Of a stretch of DNA of 64,000 nucleotides, positions 32,424-41,601 are shown piece by piece. The notes beneath the pieces are model-generated. The model was not told the DNA's origin, searched no databases, and was given only the letters and a program-made list of their open reading frames with translations. Numbering within the stretch: position 1 is the first letter of the stretch; each line of letters starts with the position of its first letter. The DNA is from Cytobacillus oceanisediminis. Its GTDB lineage: Bacteria; Bacillota; Bacilli; Bacillales; Cytobacillaceae. The position numbers were made by a program, and so were the translations under genes. The DNA is taken from positions 2,907,501-2,971,500 of the forward strand of contig NZ_CP065511.1 in the NCBI RefSeq assembly GCF_022811925.1, written 5' to 3'.

Positions 32424-33626
32424 TTGGATCAGCCTATACCGAAGCTTTGGACAAAGGATTTTATGATCGTTTCATCCGTTAATTTTTTCTTAACATTGAT
32501 TTTCTATCTGCTGATGGTGACCATTGCTGTCTTTGCAGTGGATTACTATAGTGCCACAACTAGCCAGGCTGGGCTTGTGACGGGCATCTTTATTATTGGA
32601 ACGCTCATTGGCAGGCTTTATATCGGGCGAGCCATTGATAACATCGGGCGTAAGAAAACACTATATATCGGTTTGATCTTTTTTACGCTGACGACTCTTT
32701 TATATTTCGTGAACATCGGAATTGCTTTCTTGCTGATTACGAGGTTTATACACGGCATTGCTTTAGGTGTGGCGAGTACGGCGACTGGGACAATCGCTGC
32801 ACAAATTATTCCTGCAGCCCGCAAAGGAGAAGGAATTGGCTACTTCAGCATGAGCACAACGCTGGCGACAGCTGTTGGGCCATTTATTGGCTTATTGATG
32901 ATGCAAAAAGTTTCTTTTCAAATGATTTTTGCCTTCTGTCTGGCCATCGGCATCATTGCTCTGATTACATCCTTCTTTTTAAATGTTCCTGCAATTGAAA
33001 CCTCAGGTGTGAAAAAGCAAGGCTTCCAAATTTCCAGCTTTATAGAGCCAAAAGCAGTCCCGATTGCATTTATCACACTGGCAATCGCATTTGGTTATTC
33101 CGGGGTCCTCTCTTTTATCAATTTTTATGCGATAGAAGTCGATTTAATCAAGGCTGCGAGCTTTTTCTTTCTCATCTACTCAGCCGCTGTCCTGGTTTCA
33201 CGTCCATTTACCGGGCGGCTGATGGATCTTAAAGGAGCAAATTATGTTATGTACCCCGCTTTTATCTTATTTGCGGCAGGCATGTTTGTGCTTAGTACAG
33301 CAAACAGCAGTTTTACTTTGCTATTGGCTGGAGCGCTAATTGGGCTGGGCTTTGGAAACATGCAGTCCTGCACACAGGCAGTGGCCGTCAAGCTGACACC
33401 TGCACATCGGATGGGGCTTGCGACATCAACTTTCTTCATATTTCTTGATGCAGGCTTGGGATTTGGACCTTATTTGCTGGGATTCATTATTCCGATTACA
33501 GGCTATGGCAAACTCTATGGTATGATGGCAATCTTTGTTTTATTATCAGCCATTTTATATTATTTCCTTCATGGGAAGAAAGAAGCTGCAGCTCTAAAAA
33601 AATTGAACACATCTGTTTCAGCTTGA
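32424..33626 (+). CDS. MFS transporter paired with MarR
   Basis: 400 aa, 12 membrane segments, DHA1-like. MFS loop GRAIDNIGRKKTLYIGL near 70 and GEGIGYFSMSTTLATAVGP near 130; similar to the product of 6323-7507. TTG start at 32424 with GGGAG upstream, 1 nt past the marR stop, so co-transcribed. Probable drug or metabolite efflux relieved by an unknown MarR ligand. Confidence 0.87.
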   Translation: MDQPIPKLWTKDFMIVSSVNFFLTLIFYLLMVTIAVFAVDYYSATTSQAGLVTGIFIIGTLIGRLYIGRAIDNIGRKKTLYIGLIFFTLTTLLYFVNIGIAFLLITRFIHGIALGVASTATGTIAAQIIPAARKGEGIGYFSMSTTLATAVGPFIGLLMMQKVSFQMIFAFCLAIGIIALITSFFLNVPAIETSGVKKQGFQISSFIEPKAVPIAFITLAIAFGYSGVLSFINFYAIEVDLIKAASFFFLIYSAAVLVSRPFTGRLMDLKGANYVMYPAFILFAAGMFVLSTANSSFTLLLAGALIGLGFGNMQSCTQAVAVKLTPAHRMGLATSTFFIFLDAGLGFGPYLLGFIIPITGYGKLYGMMAIFVLLSAILYYFLHGKKEAAALKKLNTSVSA

Positions 33627-33648
33627 ACCTTAGCCATTGCAAAATATT

Positions 33649-33684
33649 AAAAAGCCATGGACCTATTTACCGTCCATGGCTTTT
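33649..33684. terminator. Bidirectional terminator between MFS and S8 protease genes
   Basis: AAAAGCCATGGAC/GTCCATGGCTTTT perfect 13-bp stem; A and T runs serve both strands. Confidence 0.9.
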
Positions 33685-33691
33685 AATCGTT

Positions 33692-36600
33692 TTAGTTCTG
33701 AAATACTGTAACAGTTTTAGGACTCGTGGTCACTTTAAAGCCCTGCTTACTTGATACATCCGCACTAATGGTGTAAGTCCCATTCGGAAGATCTGCGTCT
33801 GGAGTCCACTTCAAGTGAATTTCATGTTCGTTTTCCACATTGATTGTGTCAACGGTTTTTCCTGCTTCATCTTTAATGTTCACTGTCCAGTTAACACGGT
33901 TATTTGCAAATGCATTGATGCCGGCAGGCGTGTTTGCATTCACATTTTTATTAGGATAAACACTGAAGTAGCTCACTAGCATCCCCTCATCTATATAGGA
34001 AGGATCTCCCCATACAGCATAGCTCTGGTTTAATGCATGGTCGACACCCATTACGACAACGCTCTTCGGTTCTTCTTTTACAAGGGCTGAAGTTTTTCCA
34101 GGTTCGAGCGGCATATACTTCCCGTTATACCAGATGATTGCACCATTATAGCCGCTACCCCCTTCGTTATCTTCTGACTTGAAGGAAATCTCATATTGGC
34201 CGTCCTTTGGCTGTACTTGAATATCCGAGACTATTGGTGCAACTGAATCTACGTGAACCGGAAGCCTTACTTCCTGAGGTTTGGCATCCTTGTAATCAAG
34301 TGTTGTTTTGATTACATACTGATAGGTTCCATCCTCAACGAATTGCCCATTTTGATTCTTAACATCCCATAAATAGCCGTAAATCAGATAATCCCCGAAT
34401 GCCATAATATTTTTTCGGAACTTCCATGGCTTGCCGGTATATTCACTGAAGTCGCCTAAATAATTGATCATTTCACCTTTATCATTCTCAACGTACATTT
34501 CTGTTTTTTGTAAGTTGCGGAGAGCTGTAAAGGATGGGAAAACACCCGGCAAGACAGCATTAGGAGAAATCACAATGCGGTCCATATTAAAGGTTCCGGT
34601 ATACGGGTCATATCCCATTGGGAATCGTGCGCCTTCATCGTTCCAAAGCACGGAATATCCTAAGAAAGCATCTTTCTCCCATGCAGCAGGGTCAAGGTTT
34701 TGCGGCTTGTCCCATTCTCCATAATAGCCCATGTATGGTACCGTTAGCGAAACAGCTGCATCGCTATTTTCCCCAGATGGCACAAGACGGACATATCCTT
34801 CGACAAATGTGCCCTTTTTTAGGCTATCCGGCAATTGAATCTGTACATCCAGACTCTTATTTTGTCCTGGCTTAATTTTAAGCGTTTTTCCTTCTTTGCC
34901 GGTCACTTTTTCACCATTTACGATGGCAGAAGCAACTGAAATCCGCTTGCTGGTCATTGTTAAATATTCCTTGGCATCCAAATTACCGTCGTTGTCCAAG
35001 TCAAACTCTTTTGTTTCAGTTTCGTCTGTTAAAACATCAACGAACACTTTATATTCCAAATCTTTCACGCCTGCATCCTGAAATGCTTCTACATTCAATT
35101 TGAAGTGTGTTTTGTTTTCTGTAATTTCCTTAAGAGCAATCGCTCCTGCCTGTTCCAAAGGAGCGTTATTATTTGTGACAATTACAGGTGTTTTGATCGC
35201 ATTTTGTATTTGCATCAATCCGGATCCCTGTACGCGTGGAGAGTAAGGGACTTGGCTGTTTGCCCGCGGATCCTTAATGATTTTTGACGTATTCATTAAG
35301 GCGATTTTCGCTTTTAATGCCGTCTCTTTGGATTGCGGCAATCCTTTTTCATATAAAGCCTGCAGCAGCAAAGCTGATCCGCCTGCGACATGAGGTGCTG
35401 CCATGGACGTACCGCTCATGATTTCATATTCATTGCCGGGAACAGTGGAATAAATCCCCCCGCCTGGTGCTGATAGCTCAGGTTTGAAGTCAAGCGTATG
35501 CGGAGTTCCAAAAGATGAAAAGTCTGACATGTTATCTTTATCAGCATTATCCACCCAAACACCTTTGCTCATCTGCATTTTCACTGTTTGTCCCTTGGAC
35601 AGCTGCGAAATTAAAGCATTCCCGTCCTCCTTGCTGGTTGTTGCTGCAGGGGTTAAGTATGGACTAAAATACAAGAAAGGATAATCAGCTTCGTCATGAG
35701 GCGGTACAAGGATAACCGCCTTGGCACCATTTTTTCTGGCTTCAGATTGTACATATGAATATAAACCATATTTTTGATTTGGTTTTGCTACGACTATTTT
35801 GCCTGCAACATCTTTTCCGGCAAAATCAGCCGTCTTCCCTTCCCCTACATATACCATTTCATAGCTTTCTCCTGATGTTAGAACTTTTGAAAGCTTGAAG
35901 TTTACATGGGTCTGATCCTGGTATGGAAGCTGCAAACTGTTTTCATCAGTAAGTGCATTCATATGCAATTTAGTATTTTCATAGGATGCTACTGATAGAG
36001 CAAACGGGCTGACAGATGGTTCTCCGACAGTGCCGATATCCGGATTTTCCGCATATGGCTTGGCAGAAGCCTCCAAAATATTATTTTTAGTACTGTAAGA
36101 TGAATTGCCTCCAGCAACTACCACTAGGGTACCCTGCTCAGTTGCTTCCCGGATTGACTTTTGGATTGGATCATTTTCTTCTCCAACAAAGCCGGCATCT
36201 GAGCCAAGACTCATGTTAATGACATCAGCCCCCATTGCCACAGCGTGTTCAATTCCAGCAATAATATCATCTTCATATGCTCCCCCGCCGTTATCAGAAA
36301 ATACTTTTTCAGCTAATAACTGTACACCCGGAGCAATACCCTTAACTCCATCATTTTCCTCATCGCCATTAGCACCTACTGTACCGGCGACATGCATGCC
36401 ATGCGGACTTCCATACTGTCCGCGGGGTATGACATCCGTATCTTCATCGGCCCAGTCATAGCCTGTCGGCACTTTGTCACTATACCAGACGTCATTAATA
36501 GCCGTTTCAGAGAGTTTTGCCTGAATTCCTCCCTCAGACCATTTCTGCTTGTCTTTCCCTTCATCCGTCAATGTCATATCCTGGTGTGTATAGTCCAATC

Positions 36601-37207
36601 CGGAGTCAACTACAGCAACAAGCAGCCCTTCGCCTTCAAAGCCATGCTGCTCCCAGACCTTCTGTGCCTGCACTAATTCCTTGCTGGCACCCATGGATGG
36701 CTGGAATGTTCTCGCAATATGTACGTTAGTGACACCAGGAATTGCCTGAATTTCTTTTAAATTACGAAACTCAGTTTCCAGGCTGAAACCATTAAACCCC
36801 TCAAAAAAGCGATGCTTTACTTTCTTGAAAGATTTTTTCTTGGAAAGCGCTGAAATAACCTCGTCTTGTTTTGCCTTCATTTTACTTTTTTTGCTTTGTT
36901 TCGTTTCTTCAGTATCTGACAGCTGTTCGACCTCAACAATTACACGTAAAATTTCATTTGGCTCATATGGTTTCGTTAACCCTTTTTCTTTTAGATCCTT
37001 ATATCCCAGCTTGTCCACGGCCTTTGTTTCAGCCTGATATTGCTGTTCCAAAAATATTTTCTGCCCCTGCTTAACAATGTCTTCAACACTTGGAGCCTCG
37101 ATCTGATCATCCTGAGCTCCTTGTGCCGAGACTGTCCCCCCGAATAGCATTGCTGCTGCCAATGCTGAAGCCAGCACCTTATAGGGTACCCCTTTTTTCA
37201 CTTTCAT
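33692..37207 (-). CDS. Secreted subtilisin-family (S8) protease, multidomain
   Basis: 1171 aa. Signal peptide (hydrophobic stretch LASALAAAMLFGGTVSA), propeptide, then the subtilase domain with Asp about 201 (VAVVDSG), His about 269 (HGMHVAGTVG) and Ser about 601 (SGTSMAAPHVAG). A PA-type insert lies near 425-550. Downstream are beta-rich domains, and a perfect EF-hand-like loop DLDNDGNLDAKE near 736-747. Similar to Vpr/lactocepin-type exoproteases; no sortase motif at the C-terminus, so released or loosely bound. ATG 37207 behind GGGAGAG. Its promoter belongs to the CCCAA group. Confidence 0.93.
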   Translation of the reverse strand: MKVKKGVPYKVLASALAAAMLFGGTVSAQGAQDDQIEAPSVEDIVKQGQKIFLEQQYQAETKAVDKLGYKDLKEKGLTKPYEPNEILRVIVEVEQLSDTEETKQSKKSKMKAKQDEVISALSKKKSFKKVKHRFFEGFNGFSLETEFRNLKEIQAIPGVTNVHIARTFQPSMGASKELVQAQKVWEQHGFEGEGLLVAVVDSGLDYTHQDMTLTDEGKDKQKWSEGGIQAKLSETAINDVWYSDKVPTGYDWADEDTDVIPRGQYGSPHGMHVAGTVGANGDEENDGVKGIAPGVQLLAEKVFSDNGGGAYEDDIIAGIEHAVAMGADVINMSLGSDAGFVGEENDPIQKSIREATEQGTLVVVAGGNSSYSTKNNILEASAKPYAENPDIGTVGEPSVSPFALSVASYENTKLHMNALTDENSLQLPYQDQTHVNFKLSKVLTSGESYEMVYVGEGKTADFAGKDVAGKIVVAKPNQKYGLYSYVQSEARKNGAKAVILVPPHDEADYPFLYFSPYLTPAATTSKEDGNALISQLSKGQTVKMQMSKGVWVDNADKDNMSDFSSFGTPHTLDFKPELSAPGGGIYSTVPGNEYEIMSGTSMAAPHVAGGSALLLQALYEKGLPQSKETALKAKIALMNTSKIIKDPRANSQVPYSPRVQGSGLMQIQNAIKTPVIVTNNNAPLEQAGAIALKEITENKTHFKLNVEAFQDAGVKDLEYKVFVDVLTDETETKEFDLDNDGNLDAKEYLTMTSKRISVASAIVNGEKVTGKEGKTLKIKPGQNKSLDVQIQLPDSLKKGTFVEGYVRLVPSGENSDAAVSLTVPYMGYYGEWDKPQNLDPAAWEKDAFLGYSVLWNDEGARFPMGYDPYTGTFNMDRIVISPNAVLPGVFPSFTALRNLQKTEMYVENDKGEMINYLGDFSEYTGKPWKFRKNIMAFGDYLIYGYLWDVKNQNGQFVEDGTYQYVIKTTLDYKDAKPQEVRLPVHVDSVAPIVSDIQVQPKDGQYEISFKSEDNEGGSGYNGAIIWYNGKYMPLEPGKTSALVKEEPKSVVVMGVDHALNQSYAVWGDPSYIDEGMLVSYFSVYPNKNVNANTPAGINAFANNRVNWTVNIKDEAGKTVDTINVENEHEIHLKWTPDADLPNGTYTISADVSSKQGFKVTTSPKTVTVFQN

Positions 37208-37265
37208 TTCTCTCCCGCCCTTTCCCCTTGAAAAATTCAATATTTTTTAACTTTTCATAAAATTA

Positions 37266-37299
37266 ATTGTAGAGCCGGGTCTGAGAGAAGTAAATTGGG
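37266..37299 (-). promoter_or_regulatory. CCCAA-abutted promoter of the S8 protease
   Basis: On the minus strand CCCAA, then directly TTTACT (-35), 17 bp, TACAAT (-10). The same layout is found before the calY operon and the M4 protease. Confidence 0.7.
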
Positions 37300-37444
37300 G
37301 GAATCTAAAAGGAGGTATCTGTTTAATTTTAGAACTTTATATCCAGATCGCAGGGTCTCTTCCTATTTAAACAGTATAAAAGACACATTCCCTAACCTAT
37401 TTTCTTTTAGCTTCCTCACTTTCTGGTAAAAAAGGCTTTTTCAA

Positions 37445-37504
37445 ATTACCCCAAATTGAAATCTTTAAAAACCTCTTAGGAATAATATCCCAAGATATTT
37501 TGGG
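37445..37504 (+). promoter_or_regulatory. CCCAA-type boxes before the first RNPP regulator
   Basis: TTACCCCAAATTGAAAT at about 37446-37462 and a true palindrome CCCAA-N6-TTGGG at 37489-37504. The 387-bp divergent region (37208-37594) between the S8 and regulator genes also holds the S8 promoter box. Promoter elements for the regulator are not clear. Confidence 0.5.
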
Positions 37505-37594
37505 AAAAACAGACATCTGACATTTCCTGGCTATCTGTTTCTAGCTGATAAGGTATGCTACGATAATATTCAGAACCACAGGGGGGATGCTGTT

Positions 37595-38839
37595 TTGAAG
37601 GAAGGCTTAATTATAAAATATTACCGGGAACGGGCTGGTTTGACCCAAACACAGCTGGGCGAAGGGATTTGTTCAGTGACTCATATCAGTAAAATAGAGC
37701 GGGGACATACACAATATTCGTCCGAAATCACAAATCTGATCTGTAAACGCCTGAACATAGATCTTATAAAAGAGCTTGAAAAGTTTGATATGCTGGAGAC
37801 TAAACTTCATGAGTGGCTGGATGCCATGGTTAAACAGCAAAAAGAAGATATAGAATTAATTAAAGAGGAATTAGCCCAAAATCCTTACCTGCATTTTTCG
37901 GAAACAAAATATTTTCATTCAATCCTTTTGGCTCGCTACCACCTGATGCAAGGAGACCACGAAAAAGGCAAATCGCTTTTAGACAGCTGCCAAAAAGCCT
38001 GGAACACTCTGGATCGTTTTGAACGGAATCTTCTGGAGCATACATGGAGCATTTATTTTCTAAACTTACAGAATTGCAAAGAAGCCATCGCCCATTTAAA
38101 GAATATTAACCCTAAAGAATATAATAACCATGAATTTTATTTTCACCTCGCAACCTCTTCCCATTTGATGAATGATAGGGTAAAAGCCTATCACTATGGC
38201 ACTCTTGCACTATCCTATTTTCGGGAAACCAATAATTTTAAAAGAATTCTTGATACAGAAACCGTTTTACTGATACAAATGGGTACATACGACCTTTGCC
38301 AATTTGAAGAAACCGTTTAGCAGTATCATACATTAATCAGGTCCTGCCGGGCTCATAAAGAAGAAGCCAGGGAAATGAACCTTTGGCATAATCTTGCCGT
38401 TGAATACTTTGCAAAAGGCTTTTATTCAGAAGCGAGTGAAGTTTACAAAAAGGTATTGGAACAATGCGATTTAATTCCTAATCCACTTATAAAATTAGGT
38501 GCTATAAGAGGCTATGTCCATAGCTGCCTTAATCTTGATCATTATAAGAAACAAAATCTCAGATCCTTGCTTGACGATGGCCGCAGGCTAGCTGAACAAT
38601 TTCAAAATAAAACCTATCAATATGTTTTTTATATGCTCGATATCCTTTTAGAAGATAAAGACATAAATGATTACTATCTCTTTTTAGAAAATACATTCCT
38701 TCCCCACCTCCATGAATTAGGGAATAGCACATTAATCAACCTCTATGAAAAAGAATTATTCCATTATTACAGGAAGTCGTCACAGCATGAAAAAGCTAGC
38801 GGGCTTGCAGCAAAGTACTTCGAGCCGCTCATCCATTAA
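37595..38839 (+). pseudogene. RNPP/NprR-like HTH-TPR regulator broken by one amber codon
   Basis: Frame of 415 codons from TTG 37595 (behind GGGGGG) with a single in-frame TAG at 38318-38320. Before it: helix-turn-helix (GLTQTQLGEGICSVTHISKIERG) and first TPRs; after it the same frame continues with TPRs (LWHNLAVEYFAKGFYSEASEVYKKVL) to 38839. The paralogue at 39074-40333 is intact and aligns throughout. The change is probably a single substitution of a Gln or Glu codon. A truncated 241-aa product, read-through or a sequencing error are alternatives. Confidence 0.85.
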
Positions 38840-38845
38840 ACAGCA

Positions 38846-38884
38846 GAAAATTCTCCTTATCTTTCATAGGAGATTTTTCTTTTT
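38846..38884 (+). terminator. Terminator after the first RNPP gene
   Basis: TTCTCCTTAT/ATAGGAGAT stem followed by TTTTTCTTTTT. Confidence 0.7.
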
Positions 38885-38933
38885 GCCCTCTTTTCTGCTT
38901 TCTCCCAGTTGAGCCTTTTCTCCTTATTTCCTG

Positions 38934-38987
38934 TTTACTCCCCCAAAGGAGTTATGTCTTCTGACCCTAAAAATTCCCCCAAAAAGG
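38934..38987 (+). promoter_or_regulatory. Two CCCCCAA boxes before the second RNPP regulator
   Basis: TTTACTCCCCCAAAGGAG (38934-38951) and AAATTCCCCCAAAAAGG (38971-38987). The ATTCCCCCAA core of the second is identical to that at the S8 promoter. No good -35 or -10 follows at fixed distance, so the role is inferred from the core only. Confidence 0.4.
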
Positions 38988-39073
38988 AAAATCTTAGATA
39001 AAAGATAATTAAGTATTTAAGAGACAGCTGCCTGGCATATTCACCTATATATAATATAGAAGGAGAGGATCAC

Positions 39074-40333
39074 ATGCTGGAAGGGGAAATTATTAAATTC
39101 TACCGGGAAAAATCCGGACTTACACAAGCCATGTTAGGTGAAGGGATTTGCACTCCTACCCATGTAAGCAAAATTGAAAGAGGGAAAACTGCTTATTCAC
39201 CGGAAATTATTTCACTTTTCTCTGCCGTTTTAAATATCGACATTCAAAAGGAAATTGAATATTTTCGGGATTTGGACAAGCGCCTGCAGGAATGGCATAA
39301 AGCCATCATTATGTATAGATTAGCCAGGGCTGAGGAAATAAAAAATGAACTGGAAAGCACACCTTTTATTCAGTCTTCTAAATATGCAGCCCACTATCTG
39401 CTTTTAAAGGCAAGATATCATTTCCTGCATCAGGAATTAGAAGAAGCATCCCGGATTATTAAGCAAATAGGCACTGAGTTTCCTAACCTCTCCCTTTTTG
39501 AAAGAAATTTATTTTACCATGTTCAAGGGATGTATTATATTAATCAAGCAATAAAACCTGATAGCCCGGATCAGCAAAAGGCACTTCAGGTCTTAAAAAA
39601 TATCGATATAAATGAATATGGCAATGAAGAATACTTTTATCACCTGGCAATCGCCTATCATTATATTGATTCAAAAATCATGGCTTACATGTTTGCGGAA
39701 AAATCATTGCAGCACTTCAAAAACACAAACAACTACACGATGGCTATAAAAGCGGAATCCATTATCCTCCTGCAGATCAGCAGTGATATCTTAACCGACA
39801 TGGATAAACTGGCAGAACGGTATCATCATTTAATCTGGGACTGCGAACGAATAGGATTTCATGACTATAAAGGGCTGCTATACAATAATTTAGGATTTGA
39901 GTATTTTAATAGGGAACAATATGCTAAGGCAAAGGAGTGCTATAAACAGGCCTTGCGTTTAGCTGACAGGAATACAGTCATTTATCTTCAGCGATTATAC
40001 TCTTACCTTAATTCCTGTATAGAAGGCAAATTATCCGGTAAAACAGCCCTTCTTAAAAAAGCATGCGAAGGGATTCAGGTTTCAAAGGAGCTAAAAAGCA
40101 CTTTATACTTATCGTTATTTAAACTTTCTAAGTATCAGCTTTATCATCAGCGAGAGAAATACTTTAAGTTTTTGGAAGAAAAGGCTTTCCCTGAATTTGT
40201 TAAAATTAAGCATATGATTCTTATGCGCAGGTATGGCAAAAAGCTTTATGAATATTACATCGAGACAGGAAATCATGAAAAAGCCATTCATTTGAACAGG
40301 CAGCTTGAAGGCAAAGAATTAATTAATGTGTAA
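39074..40333 (+). CDS. RNPP/NprR-like HTH-TPR transcriptional regulator
   Basis: 419 aa. N-terminal helix-turn-helix (SGLTQAMLGEGICTPTHVSK, about 12-31) followed by TPR repeats to the C-terminus (NNLGFEYFNREQYAKAKECY). RNPP proteins (NprR, PlcR, PrgX) bind a secreted-and-reimported peptide and switch exoprotease and virulence genes. ATG at 39074 with AGGAGAGG. No hydrophobic signal-bearing propeptide gene is seen next to it. Neighbours are two exoproteases and the camelysin operon, its likely targets. Confidence 0.9.
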   Translation: MLEGEIIKFYREKSGLTQAMLGEGICTPTHVSKIERGKTAYSPEIISLFSAVLNIDIQKEIEYFRDLDKRLQEWHKAIIMYRLARAEEIKNELESTPFIQSSKYAAHYLLLKARYHFLHQELEEASRIIKQIGTEFPNLSLFERNLFYHVQGMYYINQAIKPDSPDQQKALQVLKNIDINEYGNEEYFYHLAIAYHYIDSKIMAYMFAEKSLQHFKNTNNYTMAIKAESIILLQISSDILTDMDKLAERYHHLIWDCERIGFHDYKGLLYNNLGFEYFNREQYAKAKECYKQALRLADRNTVIYLQRLYSYLNSCIEGKLSGKTALLKKACEGIQVSKELKSTLYLSLFKLSKYQLYHQREKYFKFLEEKAFPEFVKIKHMILMRRYGKKLYEYYIETGNHEKAIHLNRQLEGKELINV

Positions 40334-40370
40334 AAAAATCCCTTGAATTTTCTTTCAAGGGATTTTTTTG
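40331..40370. terminator. Bidirectional terminator between RNPP regulator and calY
   Basis: AAATCCCTTGAA/TTCAAGGGATTT stem with A and T runs on both sides. Confidence 0.9.
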
Positions 40371-40379
40371 TCGCATCTA

Positions 40380-40979
40380 TTATTTTACTGTTCCTTCAGC
40401 CTGTTCTGCATTGAATTTCCATTCCACCTGCAGTGCATCTCCCTGGAATTCATTTTGGTCCTCTCCGTTATCCACAAATTCGAACAGCGCTATTATTTTA
40501 TCGGTTTCCCCAGGTTTCAGGCCATCCGGTACTGTTCCCCCTCCTACAAAGTTATCAATGGCTGTTAAATCCGGAGTTTGTGATTGCAGTTCATGCAAAG
40601 TCGTCTCTGCAACCTGTACGGTTGCGTTAGCCTGATTGTAAAGGATCGTGACTTTAATATGCTTGCCGAAATCATCCGCATTTGCAGCCCCATTTAATTT
40701 TGCATCTTCCACCTGATAATTTGTATGCAGCAAGATCTTGGAGATATCTAGAGTGCCGTTATTTGTGATGGTAAATTCACGTGAAACTTCATCACCTGGT
40801 TTTAAATCGCCAATATTGACGATTGTTTCAGGGTTTACCGCCAAATCCAGGGTACCTGCTGCAAACGTGTTATTCGTAACCTCCGTATCGCTGAAGTAAG
40901 CGTATGTACCCCCACCCATTAATGAAAAACCTAAAGCAGCTGTCAAAAGTCCTTTACTTACCTTTTTTGCAAATCCCAT
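40380..40979 (-). CDS. calY: CalY/TasA-family camelysin, biofilm matrix protein
   Basis: 199 aa. Signal peptide (GLLTAALGFSLMGGGTYA) followed by the family start YFSDTEVTNNTFAAGTLDLAV, then ITNNGTLDISKILL. CalY/TasA proteins assemble into amyloid-like fibres in the matrix; CalY also has the peptidase M73 name. Processed by SipW, encoded directly upstream in the operon. ATG 40979; the operon is read from the promoter at 42308-42341. Confidence 0.92.
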   Translation of the reverse strand: MGFAKKVSKGLLTAALGFSLMGGGTYAYFSDTEVTNNTFAAGTLDLAVNPETIVNIGDLKPGDEVSREFTITNNGTLDISKILLHTNYQVEDAKLNGAANADDFGKHIKVTILYNQANATVQVAETTLHELQSQTPDLTAIDNFVGGGTVPDGLKPGETDKIIALFEFVDNGEDQNEFQGDALQVEWKFNAEQAEGTVK

Positions 40980-41058
40980 GTGTTACTTCCTCCTTTAAAT
41001 ACTATAAATTTATTTAACTCTTATTTACCTGTGGCAGATAAGAGGCATAACCGAAGTA

Positions 41059-41601
41059 TTAAGCGTTTTTAGTTTCGTATTCTTTAAGAGCCAGAAAAAT
41101 AGTCCTCCCTGCAGATAGCAGCAGGAGCAGTCCCGGGATAAACAGCAGGAGTGCGGCTCCTTCCTTGGATGCTGCAAACTCAGCAGCATAGCCTGCATAT
41201 GGAATGGTAAAACCCGCATATTTACCGGTTATATTTTCAGGCTGCACATATTCCATATCCGGAGCGTCATTGTTGTCGCCTTTCGTTTGATATAAAATTC
41301 CGGCTTTCGTTGTCTTTACTTCGACAATTCTATGGGTAATTAATTTATCTCCTGATTTAAAGGTAATAATATCTTCCGTTTTTAAATTTTCTTTACTGTC
41401 CAGTTGTTTCACTAGAATGATGGATCCTGTCATGAAGGTCGGTTCCATCGATCCCGATAAAACAGCTTTTGCCTGATACCCTGCAAGGGACGGTTCTCCT
41501 CCGGATGCTTTTGAGGATATCACCCAAATAGCAAGCAGGCAGAGGAGCATCAATCCTGCTGCACTGATACATTTACTCAGTATTTTCAGGGCTTTCTTCA
41601 T
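41059..41601 (-). CDS. sipW: ER-type signal peptidase SipW
   Basis: 180 aa. Catalytic Ser in LSGSMEPTFMTGSIILVKQ (about 52), His/Asp box GDKLITHRIVEV and GDNNDAPDMEYVQP; N-terminal membrane anchor and a C-terminal hydrophobic stretch (GAALLLFIPGLLLLLSAG). SipW-type enzymes mature TasA/CalY-like proteins. ATG 41601 with AGGAGG; overlaps the end of the DUF4047-like gene by 29 bp, so translationally coupled. calY follows after 79 bp. Confidence 0.93.
   Translation of the reverse strand: MKKALKILSKCISAAGLMLLCLLAIWVISSKASGGEPSLAGYQAKAVLSGSMEPTFMTGSIILVKQLDSKENLKTEDIITFKSGDKLITHRIVEVKTTKAGILYQTKGDNNDAPDMEYVQPENITGKYAGFTIPYAGYAAEFAASKEGAALLLFIPGLLLLLSAGRTIFLALKEYETKNA

Noticed and set aside
38954-39001. 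15-codon ORF MSSDPKNSPKKENLR behind AAAGGAG as an RNPP propeptide
   Set aside because: It has no hydrophobic signal segment, and the RBS spacing is only 2 nt.
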